Origin: Verrucomicrobiaceae bacterium
GTDB lineage: Bacteria > Verrucomicrobiota > Verrucomicrobiia > Verrucomicrobiales > Verrucomicrobiaceae
Reading direction: 5' to 3'
DNA: 64,000 bases
Assembly (NCBI GenBank): GCA_019694165.1
Contig: JAIBCL010000003.1
Location: 248,001-312,000 of the forward strand
The notes below the pieces were generated by a model, which worked only from the letters and a program-made list of their open reading frames with translations, made no database searches and was not told the origin of the DNA. Of the stretch, positions 38,801-47,407 are shown in pieces. The position numbers and the translations under genes were made by a program. How positions within the stretch are numbered: position 1 is the first letter of the stretch; each line of letters starts with the position of its first letter.

Positions 38801-39196
38801 GTGATCGACGGAGAGCTTCCCCTGCTGTTGCAGCATCTTCCACACATCCGTGCCGTCGATGTACTCCATCACGAAGTACAAAAGCCCGTCACTGGTGGTG
38901 CCGAAATCATAAACAGCCACGATCGCCGGATGATTCAGCTTCGCCATCGTGCGCGCCTCGTTCTTGAAGCGCTCGATGAACTCCGTCTCGTCGTCCGCGG
39001 CCTCGGGAGGCAGCACCTTGATCGCCACCATGCGATCCAGCGAAGTCTGCCTCGCCTTGTAAACCGCGCCCATGCCGCCCAGCCCGAGCACCGACCACTC
39101 GTCATACTGCGGCAGCATCGCATGCATGTGCTCCGGCGCCGGCGGTGACCATCGGCCTCCGGCAGTGGGACGTGGAGCGGGCGTTTCCTCGTTCAT
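35813..39196 (-). CDS. Hanks-type Ser/Thr kinase with C-type-lectin-like, coiled-coil and beta-helix output domains
   Basis: 1127 residues. Kinase domain (about 30-290) is intact: GLGGMGAVYKA, VAIKVLP, HRDIKPANIL, KVADFGLARM and APETL. A proline-rich linker (QNVPPPPPPKGAP) leads to one membrane segment (WGIITTAALVVLGGAGFFLL, about 320-340). Outside are a C-type-lectin-like region (HRYQLVEERMAFNNAQKHAE ... TRWQGSRSSPDSEPE ... FVIEWDD, about 410-545), a charged coiled-coil (about 560-720), a beta-sandwich (about 730-860) and repeats suggesting a beta-helix (about 880-1080). It probably senses an extracytoplasmic ligand. No phosphatase gene is adjacent. Confidence 0.9.
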   Translation of the reverse strand: MNEETPAPRPTAGGRWSPPAPEHMHAMLPQYDEWSVLGLGGMGAVYKARQTSLDRMVAIKVLPPEAADDETEFIERFKNEARTMAKLNHPAIVAVYDFGTTSDGLLYFVMEYIDGTDVWKMLQQQGKLSVDHALAITAHVCDALAYAHEHGVIHRDIKPANILINREGAVKVADFGLARMHDPAQTSGLTRTGMAMGTPDFVAPETLIEGTNVDGRADLYAVGVMLYNMLTGKIPRGFFQMPGEATGCDKRFDAIVRKAMEHDVKQRYQSAREIRRDLDCILTVPVAKAKTQQQQRPAGMQPRPRQNVPPPPPPKGAPWGIITTAALVVLGGAGFFLLKRSDAPATPSSAGEIQTEPPKPEPPKPRVVETNPAAEKPPTATPAPATSAVVQREPNAPKGSPLSKFPVVDHGGHRYQLVEERMAFNNAQKHAESLGAHLLTITSQAEMDWLDQALPPMLSQAPQRMATIGGFREGIVWKWITGEPFEFTRWQGSRSSPDSEPEKNYVLKLTAGDTIPLIWGVGSLEAGRAFVIEWDDVPASAPVAAPVTKEAAPPVVESDGAKRLRELETGFRAALERDVLGQHREKLADLNTKYVAALERELGKATAAAKLQEALALREEKQRIESGEALPADDAADLPATLKTLRGTYRTSFKPIEAERSKGTTGLFAKYEDVLKAALAEWTKAAKLDDAKLAGDRLEALARERAEMLDEAAELVEGGKEIVLKGKDRFTSPEKYAPPVEFIIVAKTDSVNLRMAYAQKTVIFNWERNQDELRFDDDAGGARHVPGRGRIPANEFVTIRWRIMPNSQSISVNGERRVMHFGDYSKVSKPVEIFPADTTVTLKSLRVRAGSVRALEDQVSTVPEMRERLLKAGAWTGKITIPAGTYRPFRRIDIGAAGNGTKNQSDEIRGDVTSLPGMKMEGVRFHLLEGSWKADGGLFRDVKMTADLGGSLEARNSLFQDCAFAKEGIWGVSFFSSKWSFTNCVFTGSFMQGWKLGEVGMKLDSCTFYDMDLVPIAYKEDAGAEVTKDWLSIRNCRFIHCRAPESFALATKNCVFENCTFGEPEEKLPVKTPLSAAIEIKDAMNQPKAGKGRSIEAKPAGADSAKTGATLPHVRRDGRLDFKMAPK

Positions 39197-39601
39197 TCGC
39201 GTCGGATGCTAGCGGCTCGGCTGAAAATGTGAAGCAGGAAACTCACCATCGCGGGCGCGAGGCACCGGCACGGCGCGGCCCCTGGCGGTCACATCCAGCA
39301 GGATTGACGGGTGGGGCGGATTGTCCTCAATCCGCCGCGTTAGGCCGGGAACCCTCCGCATGAAGCCAAACTTGAACGAAACCCTTGATGTCCGCCCGGC
39401 GGCGCTTGCAGGAGCAAGCGCCCTACCCGTCAACCTTGCTGAATCACACCACTGGCGATGCCCCTGATGTCCACGAGCACGAAGACTCACCAACCCGCTC
39501 GTCAGTTGGATCAGTGCTTCGAGGTTGCCGGAAAAACTGATGGTGTTTCAGCCGCGATTGAGCGACCTGTTGCGCGGGTGTTTCTCTCCTGAATCGAGCC
39601 G
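39197..39601. repeat. Intergenic region with two REP-like hairpins
   Basis: 405 bp between divergent genes. Two strong stems are seen: GGCGGATTG/CAATCCGCC (39315-39336, loop TCCT) and GGCGCTTGC/GCAAGCGCC (39401-39422, loop AGGA). Both have 9-bp perfect stems and 4-nt loops, so they look like one family of small palindromes. No gene or RNA is recognised; promoters for the kinase and GH44 genes must lie here but are not obvious. Confidence 0.7.
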
Positions 39602-42600
39602 ATGAAATCGTGGATCACCAGTCTCGCCGCTCTTCTTCTGACCTTGCCGTCGGCTTTTGCCACGCAGCCCCACTACCTCGCCGCCTACGATGGCGCGCTT
39701 CAGGGAACGTGGACGCACTTTGTCTGGGATCTCGCGGGGCCGGTGAATGTGAACTTGTCAGCATCGGCTCCGGGGCGGGCGGGGAATGCCATCGAGGTGT
39801 GGCCTGATCCGGGCAACTCGTATTGGGCCTTCGGCCTGCAGGATGTGACCTCGGGCTATGTGCATCAATGGAAGCACATGAACGAGATGCGCACCGTGGA
39901 GTTCGACATCTACCTGGAGCCGGGCTCGACGGGCGTGGAGGACATCCTGCTCTGGCCCACGGGCAACTATGACGTGCCCACCTCGCCACATCTCATCGAC
40001 CTGATTCCCGGCTGGGCGTCGATGACGAACGCGCAGCGCTACGGTCAGTGGTTTCACATCACGGTCGATCTCACGCAGTGGCAGCCGGGATTGAAGGCGT
40101 TCTCCGGCATCCTCATCGCGAGCTGGGGCACGGGCGCGCCGCATTATCGTGTGATGAATGTGAAGCTCGGCTGGGCGGATGACGTGACGCCGCCGGTGCT
40201 CGCAACGAATGCGCCGGGCTACAATGCAGCGGCGCATCGGCTGGATTTGTCCTTCACCACGGATGAACCAACGGTGTGCGCGATCGAATACGGCATCGGC
40301 GGCTACGACAGCCGCACATGGTCGGACGAGTCGCGGAACTGGCAGACCTTTGATCCGCGCGATCATCAAAACCTCACGCACGCCGCGTCGCTGCCGAACC
40401 TGATTCCGGGAGCGACGTATCAATACAAGATCATCGCGATGGACCATCGCACCGACGCATCGGCCACGCCGAATCGTGCGACCTACACGAGCACCTTCAC
40501 CGTGCCGGGGCCGCCCTACACGCCGCCTTCGCCGCCGACGCTGACGTATGTGCAGGCATACAATGGCGCGCTGGTGGGTGACTGGGTGCGCTCGGCTTGG
40601 GAGCAAAACGGACCGTTGTTCACAGACTTCGCTGCTGCCGCTCCGGGGCGCTCGGGTCATGCCATCGAGGTGCGCTTTGATCCGTCGAACGTCTTCGAAG
40701 CCATCGGACTCGCGGAGCGTCGCCTGGGGTGGGACAATCAGTGGAAGTTCTTCAATGAGTTCCGCACCATCGAGTTCGACGTGTATTTCGAGCCGGACTC
40801 GGCCGGGCACGATGGCCTCGTCGCGTATCTCGATGACACGAGTCTCGCGGAGAACGAGCCTTACCTCACCGACCTCATTCCCGGCTGGCTGGACATGACG
40901 CCCGCGCAGAAGTTCGGCCAGTGGATTCACATCACGCTCGACCTCCAGCGCATGAAACCGAAGTGGCCCGCCTTCGCCGGCTTCCTTCTCTATAACAACG
41001 CGGGCGCGGCGACCACGCACTTCCGCCTGGCTGATGTCAAAGCAGGCTGGGCACCGGACACCACGCCGCCGGTCATCACGGTGAACTCCGGCACCCTGAG
41101 CTACGACTACCAGCAGTTCACGCTCGCGTTTGGCACGGATGAACCGGCGGTGTGCCAGATTGATTTCGGCATCGGCGGCTACACCAGCACGGTGCAGACC
41201 GAGCCGAATGGCTGGGCTGATTTCGCACCTGCGACGCGTCCGCTCACCACGCACTCCGCGCTGCTCACGAACCTCACGCCGAATGCGACGTATCAGTATC
41301 GCATCATCGCGCGCGATCACCGCACGGACACGAACGCCACGCCGAACCAGGGCACGCTCACCGGCACCTTCACCGTGCCGCCGATTCCGACCACGCCGCC
41401 CTCGCTCTCGCCCATCACGGTGAGTGACATCACGGGCAATCGCGCGACGATCTCGTGGACTGCCGAGCGTCCCTGCACTGCGGTGGTGACTTATCAAAAG
41501 ACCGGCGGACAACCGGTGACGCGCACCCTGAGCACCTTCGCGAGCAGCCAGTCGCTGATCATTGATCTGATCGAGCCGCTCACGACTTACACGGTCACCG
41601 TCGCGGCCACGGATTCATTCCACTTCACCACCACGGGCAGCACCACCTTCACCACCACCGCCGCCGCTACGCCGACGGTGACGATCACCGCGGACACCGC
41701 ACACACGCGCCCGATCTCGCCGTGGATCTACGGCATCAACGACATCATCGGCTTTGACAGCAACGGCACCTGGAACCGCCTCATGCAGCGCAGCACCACG
41801 CCGCGCCATCTCACGCTCGGTCGCTACGGTGGCAATCGCTGGACGGCCTACAACTGGGAGAACAACGCCTCCAACGCGGGCAACGACTGGTATTACCAGA
41901 GCGATGATTTCCTCATCAGCAGCTCCACGCCGAACGAAGCCATCCGCGAACCCGTGGCGGATCTGCGCACGCGCGGCATGGCCTCGCTCATCACGGTGCC
42001 GATGCTCGGCTATGTCGCCGCCGACAAAAGCGGGCCGGTCGATTTGAATGATCCCACGCATCTCGCCACGCGCTTCAAGCAGCTCGTGTATCGCAAAGGC
42101 ACGGCCTTCACCGCCACGCCGTCCACCTCGGATGCCTTCGTCTATGCTGACGAGTCCGTCTGGTCGCTGCGCAATCTTTTCCCCGGCGACATCTACGGCG
42201 ACGCGCAGATGCCGGTGTTCATCAGCCTCGACAACGAACCCGATCTGTGGCCGAGCACGCACGCCGAGATCACGCGCACGCCGGTGAACTCCGACGCCTA
42301 CATCCAGAAGACCATCGACCTCAGCAGCGCCATCAAGGACACCGCGCCGAACGCCGTCATCTTCGGCCCCGCGCACTACGGCTTCCTCGGCATGTATAAC
42401 TGGCAGGTCGAGCCCGGCTTCCCGAACACCATGTGGTTCACCGACAAGTATCTGCTTGCGATGAAGAACGCCTCGCAGACCGCCGGCCACCGCCTCGTCG
42501 ATGTGTATGACGTTCACTGGTATGTCGATGCGCGCGTGCCCGGCACCAGCACATCCATCGGCAGCCTGCGCGGCGCGACACTCAACAGCGCGGAGATCGA

Positions 42601-43600
42601 CGCCATCGTGCAAAACCCGCGCAGCCTCTGGGACACCGCCTATCAGGAGGACTCGTGGATCAGCAACGACGTCCTCGGCAGCCCCATCTACATCTTGAAG
42701 CGCTTGCAGGACAAGATCGACGCCGGCTGGCCCGGCACGAAGCTCGCCGTCACCGAATACAACGGCGCGGGCGACAACCACATAGCCGGCAGCATCGCGC
42801 AGTGCGACTACCTCGGCATCTTCGGTCAGCGCGGCATCTTCGCCGCCACCTTCTGGCCCATGAGCGAGAGCTACTCGTTCATCCTCGCCGGATTCAAAAT
42901 GTATCGCGACTACGACGGCAGCCTCGGATCATTCGGCGACATCTCCGTGCCCACGACCTCCAGCGACACGTCCAAGGTCTCCGCCTACATCAGCCGCGAC
43001 AGCACCAACGCGAACCGCCATGTCATTGTCGCCATCAATCGCTCACCAACGAGTCAGGACGTGTCCTTCGCCAGCATCTCCGCGTCCGGCATCGCGCGCG
43101 TGTATCGGCTGCAAGGCACGCAAACCACACCGGTCTTCGTCGGCGAAGTGCCCGCTGATTTGTCGAACTGGGTCGTCACCCTGCCGCCGCTCAGCATCTC
43201 CACCATCGAGATCACCCCCGCGCTCACGCCCATCGAGGCGTGGCGCCTCGCCAAATTCGGCAGCGCCGCCAACACCGGCAACGGAGCCGACACCGCCACG
43301 CCCGCTCACGACGGCATCCCGAACCTCATCAAGTATGCGCTGAACCTCGATCCCTTCACCGCTGCCAGTCATCCCATCACCACCGACACGACAACCGGCC
43401 ATCTCCGTCTCACCATCCCGCGCAATCCCGCTGCCACCGACGTGACCTGCACCATCGAGATCAGCACCGATCTCACCACTTGGACCACCACCGGCACCAC
43501 CATCGAAGTCAACAACGCCACCACCCTTCGAGCGCGCGACAACCTCCCCATCGGCGATGGCCCGCGGCGCTTCCTGCATCTTAAGGTGACGAGGCCGTAA
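39602..43600 (+). CDS. Secreted GH44 endoglucanase/xyloglucanase with duplicated N-terminal modules
   Basis: 1332 residues with a short signal peptide (SWITSLAALLLTLPSAFA). Two homologous modules (about 25-300 and 310-595) open with YDGALQGTWTHFVWD and YNGALVGDWVRSAWE and end in FN3-like strands. A further FN3-like domain spans about 605-690. The GH44 domain (about 700-1215) starts SPWIYGINDIIGF; the putative acid/base is Glu879 in SLDNEPDLW and the nucleophile Glu1052 in VTEYNGAG. The C-terminus has a Verrucomicrobia-type HDGIPNLIKYALNLDPF tail, probably for sorting or attachment. It should cut beta-1,4-glucan backbones. Confidence 0.85.
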   Translation: MKSWITSLAALLLTLPSAFATQPHYLAAYDGALQGTWTHFVWDLAGPVNVNLSASAPGRAGNAIEVWPDPGNSYWAFGLQDVTSGYVHQWKHMNEMRTVEFDIYLEPGSTGVEDILLWPTGNYDVPTSPHLIDLIPGWASMTNAQRYGQWFHITVDLTQWQPGLKAFSGILIASWGTGAPHYRVMNVKLGWADDVTPPVLATNAPGYNAAAHRLDLSFTTDEPTVCAIEYGIGGYDSRTWSDESRNWQTFDPRDHQNLTHAASLPNLIPGATYQYKIIAMDHRTDASATPNRATYTSTFTVPGPPYTPPSPPTLTYVQAYNGALVGDWVRSAWEQNGPLFTDFAAAAPGRSGHAIEVRFDPSNVFEAIGLAERRLGWDNQWKFFNEFRTIEFDVYFEPDSAGHDGLVAYLDDTSLAENEPYLTDLIPGWLDMTPAQKFGQWIHITLDLQRMKPKWPAFAGFLLYNNAGAATTHFRLADVKAGWAPDTTPPVITVNSGTLSYDYQQFTLAFGTDEPAVCQIDFGIGGYTSTVQTEPNGWADFAPATRPLTTHSALLTNLTPNATYQYRIIARDHRTDTNATPNQGTLTGTFTVPPIPTTPPSLSPITVSDITGNRATISWTAERPCTAVVTYQKTGGQPVTRTLSTFASSQSLIIDLIEPLTTYTVTVAATDSFHFTTTGSTTFTTTAAATPTVTITADTAHTRPISPWIYGINDIIGFDSNGTWNRLMQRSTTPRHLTLGRYGGNRWTAYNWENNASNAGNDWYYQSDDFLISSSTPNEAIREPVADLRTRGMASLITVPMLGYVAADKSGPVDLNDPTHLATRFKQLVYRKGTAFTATPSTSDAFVYADESVWSLRNLFPGDIYGDAQMPVFISLDNEPDLWPSTHAEITRTPVNSDAYIQKTIDLSSAIKDTAPNAVIFGPAHYGFLGMYNWQVEPGFPNTMWFTDKYLLAMKNASQTAGHRLVDVYDVHWYVDARVPGTSTSIGSLRGATLNSAEIDAIVQNPRSLWDTAYQEDSWISNDVLGSPIYILKRLQDKIDAGWPGTKLAVTEYNGAGDNHIAGSIAQCDYLGIFGQRGIFAATFWPMSESYSFILAGFKMYRDYDGSLGSFGDISVPTTSSDTSKVSAYISRDSTNANRHVIVAINRSPTSQDVSFASISASGIARVYRLQGTQTTPVFVGEVPADLSNWVVTLPPLSISTIEITPALTPIEAWRLAKFGSAANTGNGADTATPAHDGIPNLIKYALNLDPFTAASHPITTDTTTGHLRLTIPRNPAATDVTCTIEISTDLTTWTTTGTTIEVNNATTLRARDNLPIGDGPRRFLHLKVTRP

Positions 43601-43768
43601 AGTGCGCGGGCAGGGGTGGCTTGCGTTTGCTTGCACTTCCCTCTTTCGCTATCGCGAGCCATGCCAGCCGCTCGATTGCGGATCGTGTGTAGAGGCCGGA
43701 TTCCACGCTGGCGGGATCGTTTCGCGTTCAGTCAGTTCAAATCACTGACCGCGATCACCTCGGCTCTC

Positions 43769-46700
43769 TCACCTCGCCGTCACCGCCGCCGACTTCCTCA
43801 CTTTCAGCAACAACGGGAAACTCGTCTGCACGCCGGCGCTGTCTTGTTCGGTGCGGGCGGAGATAACGGCGGCGTGGACGAGGCGGTCTTGTTCTTCGGC
43901 CCACTTCGCGCACGTGAGGAAGATTTCGCGCTCGTTTTCCTTCTCGCGCACCTGCACGCCGTTGAGGCCGATGTTATCGACGATGATGCCGAACGGCAGG
44001 TTGTGAACGTCGAAGTTCAGCAGCGCGTCGTTGCCGTGGCGCTCGACGCGAATCCACGCCTTCGCGCTCTTTCCGGGCTCGATGGTGAGTTCGAGCGGCT
44101 TCTTGAGATCGGCGAGCTTTTGCATCGCGGGCTTGCCTGCGACTTCGGGCTCGATGAAGGCGCTGACCTTCGCCATCGCGGCAAGCGCGGGCGCTGCGAA
44201 TCCGGTGACGAGCTTGCACGTCTTTGCGCCGGCGATCATCGAGCACGCGGTGATTTTCATTTTGCTCCAGTCGGCGTTCTTCGGCGCATCCGGCGCGGCG
44301 AAGAGCGAGCCATTCGCGATGTCGAGTCCTGCCGGAATGACGACGGGCGTGGAGAGGATGAAACCGGCGGGCGCGTCGGCGATATTCACCTCGATCGGTC
44401 CGTCGAATCCGTCTTTGCGATCAGCACGCAGCGAAAAGCCGACCGCGCCTCCAGCCGGCAGCGGAATCTTCCCGGCATCCATCGCGACACTGAAGTCCGG
44501 CGCTGGCTCGCGGATGGTGAGCCGATACACCGAGCGCTCGCCGCTCCAGCCGCGCGTGTCGGTCACCTTGATGAGATAGCGGCCATCCTTCGGCGCGGTG
44601 AAGGTGAGCTGCGAGTCAGTGCGCATCTTCCGATAGCCCGCGTCGTCGTTTGCATAGTTCAGCGTGAAGGTCGGCAAACCGTTCGGCACAAATTTCGCAC
44701 CGAGCGGCTTCGGCTCGACGACGTAGCACGGCTCATCGAGCGAGTGCGCGGTGGCGCTGGTGTCGAAGTAAGCGCGGCGCTTGTTGCCTGCGGCGTAAAA
44801 GAGAAATCCGCTGTCCGGACCGCGCGGCAGACGGAAGATGCGCGTCACGTCGCCGGAGAGATAGACGTAATCGTTTAAGTCCATCTCCTGCCAGTTTTGC
44901 AGACGAATGTCGGGATTGTCGGCATCGACGCTGCGAAAGTTGATCCACGAATCGCGCACGGCCTGCAGCAACATGCGCGGCACCGGATTGCCCGCGGCAT
45001 CGAGCATCTCGATCTTCGTATCGGCCGGAGAGCCCGCGACTGTGGCGAGCGTCTCGATTACGAGCGGCTTCCCCGCTTTTGCCTCGATGGCAAACAGATC
45101 GGCATCCGCGTCGTCGCTGCGGTCGTGATGCAGCACTCCGTTCACGCTCGAGGGCCACGTGATCGGCTGCGCCTTGGCCGACGAATCGTTTGGCTCGGTC
45201 TCATCGACATGCGCGAGCGTCGTCACGGCGAGTTGCACCGGCTTGCGACTGCGGATGGTCTTCGTGTCGATCGGCACGTTCATCATGCCCGCCTTCGCCG
45301 GAGCTGCAGTGCAGACTTTTTCAGCGGCAAGATTGTGGCCGATCAATCTCACGCACACATCTTTTCCCGCCTGCGCCGACAGCGGGAACCATCCCGTCAC
45401 ATACGGCAGCGCGCCAGCCGTGAGCCGGTAGATGTAATCCGGCGAGCCCTCGAGCGTGACCTCACTCACGCGAATCTGGTATTCGCCATCCGCCGGTGCC
45501 TTGAAGGCGAGAAACGGATCCGTCCCGCTGTCGAGTCCGCGATTCGACGCGAGCACCTTGCCGCCCGCATCGAGCAAGGCGAGCGCTGGCGTCAGCGCCT
45601 TCGACTCGATGGCCTTGATGCCGAGATCGAAGACGATCGTCTCGCCTTTCTTCGCCTGGAATTTGAAGACGTCGTTCTGTCCGACCTCGGTCAGCTTCCC
45701 CCACACGCTGATCGGCAGCGTGATCTTCATCGGCTCATTCTTGAGCGTCAGCGCGGAGGTCGAGATCATCGGAAGATCATCGACATGCAGTTTCACGCGC
45801 GTCGATTCGCCGCCGCCCGATGTCATCCACATGTCGTAGCTGCCACGGGGCACTGTAGCATCGACCTTGATGCGCACCTTGGTCCGGTCGGCCGTTCCAT
45901 CAGGCAGGATCTCGCCGTGAATGCCGGGATTCGAGAACATCACCTTCGTCGCCGCGATGAGATTCTTGCCGGTGACCGTCACAGGTCGTGTGCCGGCGAT
46001 CTGCGCGCCACGCGGCTCGATCTTCGTGATGTCGGCTTTCAACGGAGGAGGCGGCATCACCGCTTTGCCAGTCGCCGCGTCATAAACGCCGAGCGTGCCG
46101 TCGAGCCGGCCTGCGGCAAATTGCGTTTTATTCGCAAAGGCCAGCGCCTGTGGCCAGTCGCTTTGCTTTTCGAGCAACAGCTTTTCCGTTACATCCGCCG
46201 CATTCCAGACCTTCACCGTCTTGTCCGATGCAGACGACACGAGCGTTTTGCCATCAGCCGAGAAGGCGACTTTCAGCACCGCACCTTCATGAGCGAAGCG
46301 CGTTTGTAGCAGCGGATTCGTTCCCTCTTTCGCGTTCGTGCTCACCTGCCAGACGCGGATGCGATTGTCCGCCCCGCCGCCGAGCAATTGTTTGCCGTCC
46401 GGCGTGAAGGCCACGGTGTATTGCTCCTTCGTCGGCTGCGAAAATGTGTCGAGTCGTCCGCCTTCAGGCAGGCTCCAGAGCTTCACCGTGCGATCCGCAC
46501 TCGCGCTGGCGAGCACCTTGCCGTCCGGTCGAAACGCCACGCCAAACACAGCGGCATTGTGACCCCGCAGCATCTTCATTTCCGCGCCCGACTCGGCGTC
46601 CCACAGCTTGATCCTCTGATCATAGCCGCCCGTCGCGATCTGTTTTCCATCTGGCGAAATCGCGAGCGCATAGCACGCATCGGTGTGGCCTTCATACGAC

Positions 46701-47389
46701 TTCACATGCACGCCGTCGGCCACTCGCCAGCGATGCACATCACCCGCGATGCCCGCTTCACCACCGGCCGCATAAACCGACGCGCCATCCGGCGAGAAGG
46801 CGAGCGCGTTCACCTGACCTTTGAATCCAGCCAGCTTCCGCACCACCGCGCGAGTGACCGGATTGATCAGCTCCACTTCGCCGTAGCGACCAACGGCGAT
46901 GAACTGCGTCTTCTCCGAAAACGCCAGCGCATGAATCGCCCGCTTCACTTCGCCCTTCGGCGCGATCTTCGGCGTCGCGACCTCCCGCCGCGTCGCCGTC
47001 TTCTGCCCCGCCACCAATGCCGGGCCTTTCGCTCCCGCATCGATCCACGCCTTAAACAACGCGATCTCCTCCGCGCTCAAGTGCTCGCGTTTCCCTGGCG
47101 GCATAAACTGATTCTTGCCCGTCTTCCCCGAGCGACCTTCGAGAAACTTCACCAGCAAGCTGTCAGTCCCTTTGCCCGCCTCGACCGCTTTCCCTGTCTT
47201 CCCACCCGCCATCAAACCGGCGAATGAATCCAGCTTCAAATCTCCGTCCGCGTCGTCTTCCGAGTGGCATTCCACGCAGTGCTTGTCGAGCAATGGGAAG
47301 ATGTCTTTTTGAAAGTCGGCAGCCTTTGCAAGACCGACGAAGGAAACAAAAGTGAGGGCCAGCCCTGCAATTGGAACAAATCGTTTCAT
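43769..47389 (-). CDS. PSCyt1 cytochrome c - WD40 - pre-peptidase-domain protein
   Basis: 1206 residues with signal peptide MKRFVPIAGLALTFVSFVGLAKA. The planctomycete-type cytochrome c has CVECHSEDDADGDLKLD and ends RGFMPPGK-like QFMPPGKREHLSAEEI. About 150-440 holds six or so WD40 repeats (GHTDACYALAISPDGKQIAT, GHNAAVFGVAFRPDGKVLAS). Then an IPT-like domain (PVTVTGKNLIAATKVMF) and several pre-peptidase C-terminal-type domains (DVFKFQAKKGETIVFDLG). It is the last gene of a three-gene minus-strand operon with 47408 and 49607. It is a secreted haem-binding propeller protein of unknown role. Confidence 0.9.
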   Translation of the reverse strand: MKRFVPIAGLALTFVSFVGLAKAADFQKDIFPLLDKHCVECHSEDDADGDLKLDSFAGLMAGGKTGKAVEAGKGTDSLLVKFLEGRSGKTGKNQFMPPGKREHLSAEEIALFKAWIDAGAKGPALVAGQKTATRREVATPKIAPKGEVKRAIHALAFSEKTQFIAVGRYGEVELINPVTRAVVRKLAGFKGQVNALAFSPDGASVYAAGGEAGIAGDVHRWRVADGVHVKSYEGHTDACYALAISPDGKQIATGGYDQRIKLWDAESGAEMKMLRGHNAAVFGVAFRPDGKVLASASADRTVKLWSLPEGGRLDTFSQPTKEQYTVAFTPDGKQLLGGGADNRIRVWQVSTNAKEGTNPLLQTRFAHEGAVLKVAFSADGKTLVSSASDKTVKVWNAADVTEKLLLEKQSDWPQALAFANKTQFAAGRLDGTLGVYDAATGKAVMPPPPLKADITKIEPRGAQIAGTRPVTVTGKNLIAATKVMFSNPGIHGEILPDGTADRTKVRIKVDATVPRGSYDMWMTSGGGESTRVKLHVDDLPMISTSALTLKNEPMKITLPISVWGKLTEVGQNDVFKFQAKKGETIVFDLGIKAIESKALTPALALLDAGGKVLASNRGLDSGTDPFLAFKAPADGEYQIRVSEVTLEGSPDYIYRLTAGALPYVTGWFPLSAQAGKDVCVRLIGHNLAAEKVCTAAPAKAGMMNVPIDTKTIRSRKPVQLAVTTLAHVDETEPNDSSAKAQPITWPSSVNGVLHHDRSDDADADLFAIEAKAGKPLVIETLATVAGSPADTKIEMLDAAGNPVPRMLLQAVRDSWINFRSVDADNPDIRLQNWQEMDLNDYVYLSGDVTRIFRLPRGPDSGFLFYAAGNKRRAYFDTSATAHSLDEPCYVVEPKPLGAKFVPNGLPTFTLNYANDDAGYRKMRTDSQLTFTAPKDGRYLIKVTDTRGWSGERSVYRLTIREPAPDFSVAMDAGKIPLPAGGAVGFSLRADRKDGFDGPIEVNIADAPAGFILSTPVVIPAGLDIANGSLFAAPDAPKNADWSKMKITACSMIAGAKTCKLVTGFAAPALAAMAKVSAFIEPEVAGKPAMQKLADLKKPLELTIEPGKSAKAWIRVERHGNDALLNFDVHNLPFGIIVDNIGLNGVQVREKENEREIFLTCAKWAEEQDRLVHAAVISARTEQDSAGVQTSFPLLLKVRKSAAVTAR

Positions 47390-47407
47390 CGACTGAAGTG
47401 CTGGCGG

